DNA from: Pseudomonadota bacterium
GTDB taxonomy: Bacteria; Pseudomonadota; Gammaproteobacteria; Burkholderiales; Nitrosomonadaceae
Length of the DNA: 34,124 bases
Assembly (NCBI GenBank): GCA_018240285.1
Contig: JAFEGA010000017.1
Location: forward strand, 295-34,418
Direction: 5' to 3'
Of the stretch, positions 8,731 through 18,166 are shown piece by piece (the stretch's first letter is position 1; every line of letters begins with the position of its first letter). The notes below the pieces were generated by a model that saw nothing but the letters and a program-made list of their open reading frames with translations, did no database searches and was not told the origin of the DNA. Position numbers and translations under genes: made by a program.

Positions 8731-11700
8731 ATGACGAGAGAATCCCGCACAGCTTTATTGGAAAGTTTATTTTCCCAGCGCATCCTGATACTGGATGGCG
8801 CAATGGGCACCATGATTCAAACCTTCAAGCTCACCGAGGCGGATTTCCGCGGGCAGCGGTTTGCGGACTTTGCGCATGATCTAAAGGGTAACAACGATCT
8901 GCTGACGCTGACGCAGCCGGACATCATCCGCTCGATTCACGCTGGTTATCTGGATGCGGGCGCGGATATCATCGAGACCAACACGTTCAATTCCAACGCG
9001 GTGTCGATGGCGGATTATCACATGCAGGATCTGGTGTACGAATTGAATGTCGCCGCCGCCAAATTGGCGCGCGATGCGGCGCAAGAATATGAAGCCAAAA
9101 CCCCGAGCAAGCCACGTTTTGTCGCCGGAGTGATCGGCCCGACTACCAAAACCGCATCGATCTCCCCCGATGTCAACGATCCCGGTTTTCGCAATATTTC
9201 GTTCGATCAACTGGTAACCGACTACACCGAGTCGATCCGCGGTCTGGTCGACGGTGGTGCCGACATTTTGCTGGTGGAAACCATTTTCGATTCGCTGAAT
9301 GCCAAGGCGGCGCTGTTTGCCATCGATCAATTTTTCGAGGATCACAGCATACGCTTGCCAGTCATGATTTCGGTGACGATTACCGATGCTTCGGGGCGTA
9401 CTCTGTCGGGCCAAACGCCGGAAGCCTTCTGGAACTCAGTCAGCCACACCCGGCCGTTGTCGGTGGGCATCAACTGTGCATTGGGTGCCGAGCTGATGCG
9501 TCCGTATATCGAGGAACTGGCCGGTGTGGCAAACGTATACATCAGTGTGCATCCCAACGCGGGACTGCCGAATCCGCTGTCCGAGACCGGTTATGACGAA
9601 TCACCGGAATATACCGCGAGCCAGATCAAAGGCTTTGCGCAAGACGGTTTCGTCAACATCGTCGGCGGCTGCTGCGGCACCACACCGGCGCATATCAAGG
9701 CCATCGCGCAAGCAGTTGCGCCTATCGCACCGCGCAAGATTCCCGATATTCCGAAAAAATTGCGGCTGTCGGGTTTGGAGCCCCTGAACATCGGTGACGA
9801 TTCGTTGTTCGTGAATGTCGGCGAACGCACCAACGTGACCGGTTCGCGAGCCTTTGCCCGGCTGATCCTGAGCGACAATTACGCGGAGGCGCTGAACGTG
9901 GCGCGCAGCCAGGTGGAAAACGGCGCGCAGATCATCGATATCAACATGGACGAAGCGATGCTCGATTCGCACAAGGCCATGGTGACGTTTCTCAATCTGG
10001 TGGCCGCTGAGCCGGATATCTGCAAGGTGCCGATCATGCTCGATTCGAGCAAGTGGACGGTGATCCAAGCCGGTTTGAAATGTATTCAAGGCAAATCAGT
10101 CATCAACTCGATCAGTATGAAGGAAGGCGAAGAGGAATTCATTCACCACGCCAAACTGGCGCGCCGCTACGGTGCCGCAGTGATCGTCATGGCATTCGAC
10201 GAGCAGGGGCAGGCGGATACGCTGCAGCGCAAGGTCGAGATCTGCACGCGCAGCTACCGCATTCTGGTCGACAAGGTTGGTTTTCCGCCGGAAGACATCA
10301 TTTTTGATCCGAATATCTTTGCGATTGCTACTGGGATCGAGGAGCACAACAACTACGGCGTCGATTTCATCGAAGCGACGCGTGCGATCAAACAGACTTT
10401 ACCGTACGCCAAGATCAGCGGCGGGGTGTCGAACGTGTCGTTCTCGTTCCGCGGCAACGAGCCGATCCGCGAGGCGATTCACACCGCTTTCCTGTATCAC
10501 GCGATCAGAGCCGGTATGACGATGGGGATCGTCAACGCCGGGCAGCTCGGCGTGTATTCCGACATTCCGCCCGAGCTGCTGGAAAAGGTTGAGGACGTGC
10601 TGCTGAACCGCCGCCCGGACGCGACCGAGCGTCTGGTCGAATTTGCTGAACAATACAAAGGACAGAAAAAGGAACAAGTCGAAGATCTGGCATGGCGTGA
10701 TGAGCCGCTGCAACAGCGACTGACGCATGCGCTGGTCAGAGGCATTGCCACATTCATCGAAACCGATACCGAAGAAGCGCGCGCCGAAATCGAGAAAAAG
10801 GGCGGCCGGCCGATTCAGGTGATCGAAGGGCCTTTGATGGACGGCATGAGCGTGGTCGGCGATCTGTTCGGTGCCGGAAAAATGTTTTTGCCGCAAGTCG
10901 TCAAATCGGCGCGGGTGATGAAACAAGCGGTTGCGTATCTGCTGCCGTATATCGAAGCGGAAAAGAAATTGCTCGGCGACGACAAGCCGAAGGGCAAGAT
11001 CGTCGTCGCTACCGTCAAGGGCGATGTGCACGACATCGGCAAGAACATCGTGGCGGTGGTTTTGCAGTGCAACAACTACGAAGTGATCAACATGGGCGTC
11101 ATGGTGCCGAGTGCACAGATTCTCGACATGGCGCGGCGCGAAAACGCCGACATCATCGGTTTGTCCGGGCTGATCACGCCGTCGCTCGAGGAAATGGCGC
11201 ATGTGGCTAAGGAAATGCAGCGCGAGGGTTTCACCATTCCGCTGCTGATCGGTGGTGCCACGACGTCGCGCGTGCATACCGCCGTCAAGATCGCGCCGCA
11301 TTACGAAGGTCCGACGGTGTGGGTACCCGATGCCAGCCGTGCAGTGGGCGTGTGTAGCAATTTGCTGTCGGAAGACTTGCGCGAGAAATACATGCAGGAC
11401 GTCAGGGAAGAATACGAAAAAGTCCGTACCCAGCACAAGAACAAGAAAGGTCCAGCCAAATTGCTGGCGCTGGAGGAAGCGCGCGCCAATGCGTTCAAAA
11501 CCGATTGGGCCAGCTATCAGCCGCATCAGCCGGAATTGATCGGCGTGCGTACGCTGAACAATTATCCGCTTGACAAGATCGTGCCGTTCATCGACTGGAC
11601 ACCGTTCTTTCAGGCTTGGGAACTGGCGGGGCGCTACCCCGACATCCTAACCGATGAAGTGGTCGGTGAGACCGCAAGCCAGTTGTTCCGCGATGCGCAA

Positions 11701-12441
11701 GCCATGCTGAAGAAAATCGTCGAACAGAAGTGGCTTAGCGCCAATGCCGTGATCGGCCTGTTTCCGGCGAATGCAATCGGCGACGACATCGAAATCTATA
11801 CCGATGCTTCGCGCAGCAAGATTGCCATGGTTTACCACTGCCTGCGGCAGCAGGATCAAAAACCAAGCGGCAAACCGAATCGCTGCCTGGCGGATTACAT
11901 TGCACCGAAGGACACCGGCATTGCCGATACCATTGGTCTGTTTGCGGTTGGTGCCGGTTTCGGAATCGACGAGCGCATCAAGGCATTCGAAGCGGTCAAC
12001 GACGATTACAGCGCGATCGTGCTGAAAGCGCTGGCCGACCGCCTGGCGGAAGCCTTTGCCGAGCACATGCACATGCGCGTGCGCCGCGAATTCTGGGGTT
12101 ATGCCAAGGATGAAACACTGAGTAACGAGCAATTGATCAATGAAGAATACCTCGGTATCCGTCCCGCGCCCGGCTATCCCGCGTGCCCGGATCACACCGA
12201 GAAAGGTCCGTTGTTTGCGACATTGAATGCGACCGAGAATGCCGGTATCGTGATTACCGAATCGTTCGCGATGGTACCGACCGCTGCGGTGTCAGGGTTT
12301 TATTTCTCCCACCCGGAATCGTCTTTCTTCGCCGTTGGGAAAATCGGCAAGGATCAAGTGGAAGATTACGCCAAACGCAAAGGTTGGACCTTGGAAGAAG
12401 CCGAACGCTGGCTGGCACCGGTGCTGGCGTATGAGCGGTAG
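8731..12441 (+). CDS. metH: Cobalamin-dependent methionine synthase
   Basis: A 1236-aa four-module enzyme of usual length. It transfers a methyl group from 5-methyltetrahydrofolate to homocysteine through methylcobalamin. Module 1 (about 1-340) binds homocysteine with zinc ligands C249 (GINCALG), C314 and C315 (GGCCGTT). Module 2 (about 360-630) is the pterin-binding barrel starting [11 protein letters not shown]. Module 3 (about 655-900) is the cobalamin domain; D765-V-H767-D-I-G770 supplies cobalt ligand H767. Module 4 (about 910-1236) is the AdoMet-dependent reactivation domain with R1144 and Y1149 in [15 protein letters not shown]. All key residues are present. It appears monocistronic behind its own promoter. 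Confidence 0.99.
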   Translation: MTRESRTALLESLFSQRILILDGAMGTMIQTFKLTEADFRGQRFADFAHDLKGNNDLLTLTQPDIIRSIHAGYLDAGADIIETNTFNSNAVSMADYHMQDLVYELNVAAAKLARDAAQEYEAKTPSKPRFVAGVIGPTTKTASISPDVNDPGFRNISFDQLVTDYTESIRGLVDGGADILLVETIFDSLNAKAALFAIDQFFEDHSIRLPVMISVTITDASGRTLSGQTPEAFWNSVSHTRPLSVGINCALGAELMRPYIEELAGVANVYISVHPNAGLPNPLSETGYDESPEYTASQIKGFAQDGFVNIVGGCCGTTPAHIKAIAQAVAPIAPRKIPDIPKKLRLSGLEPLNIGDDSLFVNVGERTNVTGSRAFARLILSDNYAEALNVARSQVENGAQIIDINMDEAMLDSHKAMVTFLNLVAAEPDICKVPIMLDSSKWTVIQAGLKCIQGKSVINSISMKEGEEEFIHHAKLARRYGAAVIVMAFDEQGQADTLQRKVEICTRSYRILVDKVGFPPEDIIFDPNIFAIATGIEEHNNYGVDFIEATRAIKQTLPYAKISGGVSNVSFSFRGNEPIREAIHTAFLYHAIRAGMTMGIVNAGQLGVYSDIPPELLEKVEDVLLNRRPDATERLVEFAEQYKGQKKEQVEDLAWRDEPLQQRLTHALVRGIATFIETDTEEARAEIEKKGGRPIQVIEGPLMDGMSVVGDLFGAGKMFLPQVVKSARVMKQAVAYLLPYIEAEKKLLGDDKPKGKIVVATVKGDVHDIGKNIVAVVLQCNNYEVINMGVMVPSAQILDMARRENADIIGLSGLITPSLEEMAHVAKEMQREGFTIPLLIGGATTSRVHTAVKIAPHYEGPTVWVPDASRAVGVCSNLLSEDLREKYMQDVREEYEKVRTQHKNKKGPAKLLALEEARANAFKTDWASYQPHQPELIGVRTLNNYPLDKIVPFIDWTPFFQAWELAGRYPDILTDEVVGETASQLFRDAQAMLKKIVEQKWLSANAVIGLFPANAIGDDIEIYTDASRSKIAMVYHCLRQQDQKPSGKPNRCLADYIAPKDTGIADTIGLFAVGAGFGIDERIKAFEAVNDDYSAIVLKALADRLAEAFAEHMHMRVRREFWGYAKDETLSNEQLINEEYLGIRPAPGYPACPDHTEKGPLFATLNATENAGIVITESFAMVPTAAVSGFYFSHPESSFFAVGKIGKDQVEDYAKRKGWTLEEAERWLAPVLAYER

Positions 12442-12541
12442 AGATATAAAATAAGCACAATACTTATTCGCCTATTACAGCCGCCGGTATTAGAATAATC
12501 AGTAAGAAGTAAAATTTTTAATAAATTTTATGGAGGCCATG

Positions 12542-12730
12542 ATGAAAACAAAAATATTGCGCTATGTTGCAGTTTTGCTCGTAGTTCCGGTGCTATCGGG
12601 ATGCTGGCTGCTCGCCGTAGGAGGAGCAGGTGCATATGGCGGCTATAAAGCCAAGGAAGAGGGTTATGGACTGCAAAATCCTATTACAAAGGAGAAAAAG
12701 GAAAATAAGACTACTGATCAGAAAAAGTAA
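12542..12730 (+). CDS. Small lipoprotein
   Basis: A 62-aa protein from ATG 12542. The GGAGG at 12532-12536 decides the start: it overlaps the more upstream in-frame ATG (12530) and sits 5 nt before 12542; ATG 12539 is too close. A basic N-terminus and hydrophobic segment lead to the lipobox LSGC with lipidated C21. The mature part begins with Trp-Leu-Leu, has a short Gly/Ala-rich stretch (AVGGAGAYGGY) and a lysine-rich tail. Residue 2 after the cysteine is Trp, so outer-membrane sorting is likely. Function unknown. Confidence 0.75.
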   Translation: MKTKILRYVAVLLVVPVLSGCWLLAVGGAGAYGGYKAKEEGYGLQNPITKEKKENKTTDQKK

Positions 12731-12913
12731 CAGGATAATTTGAGCGACTGATAATTAGCAATCAAGTCGTAGTTAAGATTTTGTAGATAAGAGAGTCTGG
12801 AAGAATAGTCCAAAATTGTTAATGATTTCTGTATCAACGTACTTGTATAAGACAACCAATGTGTAAATATCGCAGCTGTGATAATGATAGCCCTCAATAT
12901 TTGAGAGCTTAGT

Positions 12914-13348
12914 TTATCGGACAACATCATCTTCTTGTTTCTTCTCCAGCGGCTGAACCTGTGCCTCGGTCGGCGCCGCCCCAGTCTTGGCGGCATGCTT
13001 TTCCAAGACTGACAGATGTTTTTTGAACGATTCCAGATTCTGCAGCCATACCGAACGAATGCCGGGCGGAGAAACGAAGATTCCGCGTTTGCGTAACTTG
13101 TTGGAATTACGAACCTGGCCAAAAGCCGGTTGCTCCAGAGCAAAGGCTGTGACTGATGATTCCGTTGCTTCTTCGATGCGATTCTTGATGTTGGGCTTGC
13201 ACCGGTTTGCGTCAATCAGAACCTCAATGCCACCCGTTTCCGCAGCAGCCTGATAGCGATAGAAAGTATCGCGTGAAACCTCCATCACCTTGCAGGCGCG
13301 GGATACATTACTAAGCTTGGTTGCCAGATTCAGCAGATCAAGTCTGAA
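12914..13348 (-). pseudogene. IS481-type transposase remnant, copy 1 (N-terminal part)
   Basis: Read on the minus strand, the frame from about 13348 gives the helix-turn-helix start of an IS481-type transposase: LLNLATKLSNVSRACKVMEVSRDTFYRY in two parts, then GGIEVLIDANR, NIKNRIEEAT, FALEQPAFGQVR, KRGIFVSPPGIRSVWL and a charged region up to LEKKQEDDVV. The frame is closed by TAA at its 5' end (13351-13349) and stops at 12914. The DDE catalytic domain is absent, so it is a truncated, inactive relic. A more decayed copy lies near 15870-16078. The family is named from memory of related sequences. Confidence 0.75.
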
Positions 13349-13353
13349 TTACT

Positions 13354-13510
13354 ACAACTCAACACAACCAGTCTCCGGAAAAACCGGGGTGATTCGTACC
13401 ACCAATTCCACCATCTGTTGGCAGAACTCAGGCGGGTAAGCAGGCTTATAGCTTTACATCATCTTACTTCTCCTTTAAACAGAACATAATGTGTCCGTTC
13501 AAAGGGGACA
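13354..13510 (-). pseudogene. IS3-type orfA scar with terminal repeat
   Basis: On the minus strand, AAAGGAG precedes ATG-ATG-TAA (13462-13454), and the same frame continues SYKPAYPPEFCQQMVELV, resembling the start of IS3-family OrfA. It is killed by the stop at codon 3, loses similarity within 40 codons and ends at a second stop near 13354. Outside it lies TGTCC...GGACA (13492-13510), which starts with TG when read from 13510 and may be the left end of the element. It abuts the IS481-type relic, so one insertion probably disrupted or recombined with the other. Confidence 0.55.
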
Positions 13511-13606
13511 ACTCCAACCCGAATAATCAGTGCTCACCCTGGCGGCAAAGAAAGACCACACTCACTTCGATAAAATTTCGAGCTAAAAAAATTATCATCA
13601 GCAGTA

Positions 13607-13612
13607 TATAAT
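13607..13612 (+). promoter_or_regulatory. Possible -10 element for the FecR-domain gene
   Basis: A perfect TATAAT lies 28 nt before the ATG at 13641. No -35 is recognisable at the right distance, and no ribosome binding site is seen before the ATG. Confidence 0.3.
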
Positions 13613-13640
13613 TTTTGTTTTCATCTTTTACCCGATCAAA

Positions 13641-14189
13641 ATGCAGGAATCGAAACCTCCGGTTATTAAACCATATACCTTTGTTTTCAGCTGGAAGCGT
13701 TTTTTTGTACATTGCGCAATCATGGGTTTTTGTATATTCCTAGGTCTGATGACCTGGTATTTTGGCAAACCGCCCAGCATCCGTTTTTATGAAACCAAAT
13801 CGGAACAACCGCTTTCTGCTCCATTAGCATCCGGTATCGATATGGCGCTAGATATGCGCAGCTCCGTTGCCGTCAAAGAAAGTGAGCCGCTGCAAGTAGA
13901 ATTATTTAAAGGAAATGTCTATTTTGACATCCAGAAACATGCCGCTCAGCAACTGGAAGTGAAAGTTGGCAACACCATCATCAAGGATTTCGGCACCCGT
14001 TTTAGCGTTGAATTGCACAAGGACGGCACCGGTCATATTGCAGTGGCAGATGGATATGTCAAACTTCACGTCGCAACCGGGGCTTATCAGATCAATGCAC
14101 TAGAGCAAGCGGATTTTGATGATATTAAAGTTAGCAAGCATCGCCTGGTAACCGAGCGGGAAATTGCGCCTTGGCGTACCGATCCGTAG
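13641..14189 (+). CDS. FecR-domain single-pass membrane protein
   Basis: A 182-aa protein. A short cytoplasmic N-terminus (1-20) precedes one membrane span at about 22-42, then a periplasmic FecR-type domain at about 64-143, with the family pattern PLQVELFKGNVYFDI, a conserved FGTRFSV segment and VADGYVKLHV. FecR proteins normally sense a signal in the periplasm and control an ECF sigma factor, often in iron uptake. Here no sigma factor or TonB-dependent receptor is adjacent, and the N-terminal sigma-interacting domain of classic FecR is missing, so classic anti-sigma function is doubtful. It lies between two transposase relics and converges with the carboxypeptidase gene. A structural or assembly role is an alternative. 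Confidence 0.75.
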   Translation: MQESKPPVIKPYTFVFSWKRFFVHCAIMGFCIFLGLMTWYFGKPPSIRFYETKSEQPLSAPLASGIDMALDMRSSVAVKESEPLQVELFKGNVYFDIQKHAAQQLEVKVGNTIIKDFGTRFSVELHKDGTGHIAVADGYVKLHVATGAYQINALEQADFDDIKVSKHRLVTEREIAPWRTDP

Positions 14190-14196
14190 CCAATCG

Positions 14197-14211
14197 AGCA
14201 CACCGTGTGCT
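14197..14211. terminator. Perfect hairpin between convergent genes
   Basis: AGCACACCGTGTGCT is a perfect inverted repeat (AGCAC stem with 5-nt loop) in the 65-nt gap where the FecR-domain gene and the carboxypeptidase gene converge. No T-tract follows on either strand, so terminator function is uncertain. Confidence 0.3.
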
Positions 14212-14254
14212 AGAAATCAGCTTGACTTAGCTTAGTAGTCTGCGACGCTCTGCC

Positions 14255-15463
14255 TCATGACCGCACCACAAGGCATCCCATTCCTTGTCGCGTCAAGTTC
14301 TGACAGGCGCTGCGTGCTTGGTGTTCCTGTAAACCGACCAGCCTAGCCCGGTACATCTTTCGATTGCTGATTTCGACTTCCGTAATCACCACTTCACCCG
14401 GTACCCAGCGGGAGGCAGCCTTAGCCTGCGCGTGTGCCCGCCCGGATTCCTGGTAAGAACCAATTTGCACGCTCCAACCATCGTTTGATTGCACCGAGGG
14501 CTTTTGCATTTGTAGTTGCGATTGTGAAGTTTCTTGCGGTTTGCTAACTGCCTGCGGCGTGGATTCCGTACCCCGTTCCATCGCCGAAACCGATTTGGAT
14601 TTTGGAGCCGGAAGCGCATCTTTACCGGATGATACTGCGCGGCCATTGGCGGCATTACTGGCCAATTGAACCGGACTCTGGTTAAAACTCCGGTCGAGCA
14701 ATTGCGCCATTTGCTGATCGCGTGCCGCGGCGGTATTTCCACCCATTACGACGGCCACCACACGGCGATTGCCGCGCTTCGCCGAAGTCGCCACGTTAAA
14801 ACCGGAAGCACGGATAAAACCGGTTTTCAAACCATCGACACCCGGCGTGTTTCGCACCATACGGTTGTGACTCTTATAGACGGTGCCTTTATGACTGAAC
14901 GATTGCGTGGAAAAAAAATGATAATACTTGGGAAAATCCTTGATCAGCCGCATCGAAAGAGTAACCATATCCCGTGCTGTCGTTTTTTGCTCGTTATTGG
15001 GTAAACCGGAGGCATTGCGGAAAGTCGTGGAATGCATTCCCAGCTTGCGCGCCTTTTCGGTCATCATCCGGCCAAAATTTGTTTCACTCGTACCCAGAGC
15101 CTCCGCCACTACAGCCGCCACATCGTTTGCCGAACGCACGATCAGCGCCGGAATCGCTTCCCGTACACTAATACTGTCACCGGTACGCAAACCGATATTC
15201 GTCGACGGCATCGATGCTGCATGAGCAGACACCGGCATGCGCGAATCCAGCGTCATTTTGTGTTGTTCGATCGCTTCGAACAACAGATAAAGCGTCATCA
15301 TTTTAGTCAGCGAAGCGGGGTAGCGGCTGGCATCGGCATGAGACTCGTGCAACACCGCGCCGGTATCCGCGTCAATTACGATAGAAGCCGAGCGGGGATT
15401 TGCTTGCACTGGGTTAGCCAAGAATAATGAATATAACATTGCAAGGACAAGAAAACCTTTCAT
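14255..15463 (-). CDS. D-alanyl-D-alanine carboxypeptidase with SPOR domain
   Basis: A 402-aa penicillin-binding protein of the PBP5/6 type, which trims the terminal D-Ala of peptidoglycan stem peptides in the periplasm. A signal peptide (1-21, cut after VQA) is followed by the catalytic domain with S51-L-T-K54, S111-A-N113 and K213-T-G215. A Ser/Gln/Lys-rich linker (about 265-327) leads to a C-terminal SPOR domain (328-402), which binds denuded septal glycan and suggests a role in division; the usual PBP5 C-terminal domain is absent. The start at 15463 was chosen because it begins the signal peptide and has GAGG 8 nt upstream. The frame is open to an ATG at 15640, which has a GGAGGT 9 nt upstream; that start would add 59 residues before the signal peptide. 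Confidence 0.93.
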   Translation of the reverse strand: MKGFLVLAMLYSLFLANPVQANPRSASIVIDADTGAVLHESHADASRYPASLTKMMTLYLLFEAIEQHKMTLDSRMPVSAHAASMPSTNIGLRTGDSISVREAIPALIVRSANDVAAVVAEALGTSETNFGRMMTEKARKLGMHSTTFRNASGLPNNEQKTTARDMVTLSMRLIKDFPKYYHFFSTQSFSHKGTVYKSHNRMVRNTPGVDGLKTGFIRASGFNVATSAKRGNRRVVAVVMGGNTAAARDQQMAQLLDRSFNQSPVQLASNAANGRAVSSGKDALPAPKSKSVSAMERGTESTPQAVSKPQETSQSQLQMQKPSVQSNDGWSVQIGSYQESGRAHAQAKAASRWVPGEVVITEVEISNRKMYRARLVGLQEHQARSACQNLTRQGMGCLVVRS

Positions 15464-15869
15464 CACTCCGCCCTCTGATATAACCATCCTTTTCGTCCTC
15501 GCCAAATATCGATCAACATTAAGAAACATGCATGACTGGCATGACACTATTCCATTCCAGTTGAACAGACTTCCCTTTTGCAGCGATGGTGGCAAGCGCC
15601 AGCCGATATCTGCTTTCTTATTATTTTTGACATTGATCATAGGACGATTACCTCCAGCTCTCTGCCGCGGAATTTAAAGATTGCATAGCTTACTAGAACA
15701 ACTGATTGCAGTATTCCATAATAAATAGCATATTTCCCCTTATCTACAAAGCATTTTATGAAATGCTCCTGATAATTGGTTGCTTAGATTTAGAAAGAAT
15801 TAAGCCGCAAGGATTAGCGTATTTCTGGGATGCCAATGCCATAATATGCAGCATCCGAGGTGCGAATAC
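15464..15869. other. Non-coding stretch upstream of the carboxypeptidase
   Basis: Apart from the possible N-terminal extension of the carboxypeptidase (15464-15640), no gene is supported here. A perfect 7-bp hairpin AGCATTT-TATG-AAATGCT lies at 15750-15767. The AT-rich segment 15660-15800 probably holds the promoter of the carboxypeptidase gene, but no convincing -35/-10 pair was found. Confidence 0.4.
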
Positions 15870-16078
15870 TGCTCCAGCTGATCGAACGAGCACCGGATGC
15901 AGAAACAAAGATTCCGCGTTTGTTTGTGTAGCTCGTTGGAAACTCGTACTTGGCCAAAAGCCGGTTACTCCAGGGCAAAAGCAGTGATTGCCGCCTTCGC
16001 CGCGATTCTTGATATTGAGCTAAGCCAGTTCGCATCAATCAGAGCCTCAATGCCACCCGCTTCCACGACAACCTGATA
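15870..16078 (-). pseudogene. IS481-type transposase remnant, copy 2 (strongly decayed)
   Basis: On the minus strand the translation gives GGIEALIDANW, ITAFALE, a stop, PAFGQVRVSNEL, then a frameshift into KRGIFVSASGARS. The DNA can be aligned by eye with copy 1 at about 13030-13260, including AGATTCCGCGTTTG and CTCAATGCCACCCG, with a deletion of the NIKNRIEEAT region. It is non-functional. It lies in the same orientation as copy 1, about 2.8 kb away. Confidence 0.7.
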
Positions 16079-16188
16079 TGAAATGAACTATACTGAAAAG
16101 AAAAAAGCTGTCAAATAAAGTCATCAGTTCTTGACCCGATGCTTTCGGTGCAAAATGACGCAAAATAACTCATTCGAATGGTGAAGAT

Positions 16189-17199
16189 ATGCTGAATTCC
16201 TCGATACTGGATATTGCTCTGGGCATGGTTTTTCTTTTCGTACTGATCAGTCTGCTGTGTTCCGCGATCAACGAAATGCTCGCGCAATTCTTGCGCTTGC
16301 GGGCGAAAAATCTCGAAGTGGGGCTGGGAAATCTGCTGCAATCGGGCGATGGAAACAAGCTGGCCGACGATCTTTATAAGCATCCGCTGATCAACGGACT
16401 TTCAAAGGAAGGGCAGAAACCGTCTTATATCCCGCCGAAGAATTTTACCCTGGCATTGATGGACATCATGACCGGCAATACCGGTAAGCTGCCGGCCGGC
16501 AACAAAGCGTTAATCGAGACGATCGAGAAGCAAGGTCTATTCGCGAAAACCGAAGCGGGCAGGTCGATCATCCTGTTATTGCATGAGGCCGGGGATGATG
16601 CTGAAAAAGCGCGCAAGAATCTGGAAGGCTGGTACAACGATGCGATGGATCGCGTGGGCGGCTGGTACAAACAGAAAACGCAGATCGTCATTTTTATCGT
16701 TGCGCTGATCGTATGCACTGCGCTGAACATCGATACCATCAAAATTTCCCAGACTCTGTGGACCGATATCGCGCTCAGGCAAGCGTTGGTTGAAGCGGCT
16801 TCTTCGACGGATATTGCCGGTTTGATGGCGCAGCAACCGGCGGAACAAAAAACGCCAACAGCCGGAGATGATAAATCGCCAGAGCAACCGGACAATCAAG
16901 TGGAAGCGGATACTTCTACCACAAATGCTGCTGCGATCAAAGGAATTGAACAATCCACCCGGACCGCCGGTGCCTTGATCGGACAAATCAGAGAATTGCA
17001 TCTGCCTATTGGCTGGAAGAAACCGGATGGTCAATGGGCGGTCCAGGGATTTGATGGTATGGATTGGCTGGTCAAAATCCTGGGGATTCTGATGACCACT
17101 TTTGCCGGATCGCTGGGTGCGCCGTTCTGGTTTCAGCTGTTAAATAAAATTGTCGATTTGCGGGCAACGGGTAAACAGCCAGGGAAATCGAGCAGTTAA
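16189..17199 (+). CDS. Membrane protein of unknown function with three predicted spans
   Basis: A 336-aa protein after a GGTGAAG site. Span 1 is at about 5-28 (LDIALGMVFLFVLISLLCSAI), span 2 at about 164-182 (QIVIFIVALIVCTALNI), and span 3 near 295-318 with the segment GSLGAPFWFQLLNKIVDLR, which recurs in uncharacterised bacterial membrane proteins of this style. The 130-residue loop between spans 1 and 2 is helical and charged; between spans 2 and 3 lies a Glu/Gln/Pro/Thr-rich segment (about 210-250) that looks disordered. No enzyme motif was found. It converges with the DUF2971 gene, 30 nt away, with an imperfect hairpin at 17210-17226 between them. Confidence 0.75.
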   Translation: MLNSSILDIALGMVFLFVLISLLCSAINEMLAQFLRLRAKNLEVGLGNLLQSGDGNKLADDLYKHPLINGLSKEGQKPSYIPPKNFTLALMDIMTGNTGKLPAGNKALIETIEKQGLFAKTEAGRSIILLLHEAGDDAEKARKNLEGWYNDAMDRVGGWYKQKTQIVIFIVALIVCTALNIDTIKISQTLWTDIALRQALVEAASSTDIAGLMAQQPAEQKTPTAGDDKSPEQPDNQVEADTSTTNAAAIKGIEQSTRTAGALIGQIRELHLPIGWKKPDGQWAVQGFDGMDWLVKILGILMTTFAGSLGAPFWFQLLNKIVDLRATGKQPGKSSS

Positions 17200-17229
17200 T
17201 GCTCATATGCTACAACTTCGTTGCAGTCG

Positions 17230-18165
17230 CTAGGAAAAGTTACTGATCCTCTTTATGCGAATTTTGTATTCCTTATTATCTTGGGTTGCGCGAAAGATTC
17301 TTAAAGGAGGGTAGTTTTTTTGCTTTCGCTCACGTAACAATGATTTTATGATTTCTTCTGAATCGGATTCCAATTTACATCCAAGAATCAAAGCAGTTAA
17401 GGCTGAAGGATTAAATTGCAGATAGCAATTTGACTCTATGGGATGAATAATTCTTCTTTCCTTTTCATACTCCCAATTTTTAGATTTTCGCCACATTGTC
17501 CCGGCAATCGCATTACTTAAATTGTCCTTTAGGTAGTTGATTGTTGGATATTCATGTGAATATGTAACTGCACTTGCTTGCGTAAAAATGGATATATCTT
17601 TGCAAACTTGGAATTGGAGAGATATTCCTTTATGGCTTGATCCATAGTGAGCCCACATTAAGATACTTTTGGTATCTTCTGAGAAGCAACACACACCATT
17701 CTCATTAATTTGGTTTTTATAAATATTTTCTAGAGTTTCTGCAAGAAATTGATCGTTAGTTAACGAATGTGAAATTATTCTTTCTCTTTGATCTTCCGGA
17801 AGATCTGGATCATATAGTTTAAATCTCGTATTGAGGTGTTTCCTTTTTTCTTGGGGTTTTCCTTCAAAGATATACCGGCATTTCATATCGAAAGGATCAT
17901 TGAATGAGTTTGGCGAACTTAGCCAAAGCTTGGATTCAACCAAATAATCCCGTAGAAATTTTTTATGCTTATCTTCAGCTAAAGGTAAGTATTTGTAAAT
18001 AAAATGTGGATAGGGTTTGATTTTACTTCGAGTGTTTATGTTTAATAACTTTCTTCTTTTGTGAATGGGTTGCTGGTTGAGATAATTCAAAAAACTATCT
18101 AGGTGAATATCTTGCGCGCTGAGGAGATCGCGATAAGTTAGGATACGAGGATTGTTAGCATGCAT
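17230..18165 (-). CDS. DUF2971-family protein
   Basis: A 311-aa protein with the family pattern: YKYLPL at 57-62, SFNDPFD at 87-93, CCFSE at 159-163, MWAHYG at 170-175, KGISLQF at 179-185 and WEYEKERR at 231-238. The biochemical function of DUF2971 is not established; members are scattered among mobile and accessory regions, and the conserved polar residues suggest an enzyme. It is visibly more AT-rich than the preceding tyrA. Its ATG lies 1 nt after the tyrA stop, where aroA commonly sits in betaproteobacteria, so it was probably acquired and is now read from the gyrA-tyrA transcript. A downstream start near residue 50 is possible because the conserved part begins there. Confidence 0.85.
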   Translation of the reverse strand: MHANNPRILTYRDLLSAQDIHLDSFLNYLNQQPIHKRRKLLNINTRSKIKPYPHFIYKYLPLAEDKHKKFLRDYLVESKLWLSSPNSFNDPFDMKCRYIFEGKPQEKRKHLNTRFKLYDPDLPEDQRERIISHSLTNDQFLAETLENIYKNQINENGVCCFSEDTKSILMWAHYGSSHKGISLQFQVCKDISIFTQASAVTYSHEYPTINYLKDNLSNAIAGTMWRKSKNWEYEKERRIIHPIESNCYLQFNPSALTALILGCKLESDSEEIIKSLLRERKQKNYPPLRIFRATQDNKEYKIRIKRISNFS

Positions 18166-18166
18166 T

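Noticed and set aside
10399..11526. 375-codon minus-strand frame inside metH
   Set aside because: His/Arg/Phe-rich translation typical of an antisense shadow; metH is complete over the same stretch.
12450..12468. AATAAG/CTTATT hairpin after metH as terminator
   Set aside because: The stem is short and AT-only, and no T-run follows.
12718..13215. 165-codon minus-strand frame over the first transposase relic
   Set aside because: It is an out-of-frame reading of the IS481-type remnant; the neighbouring frame gives the recognisable transposase sequence.
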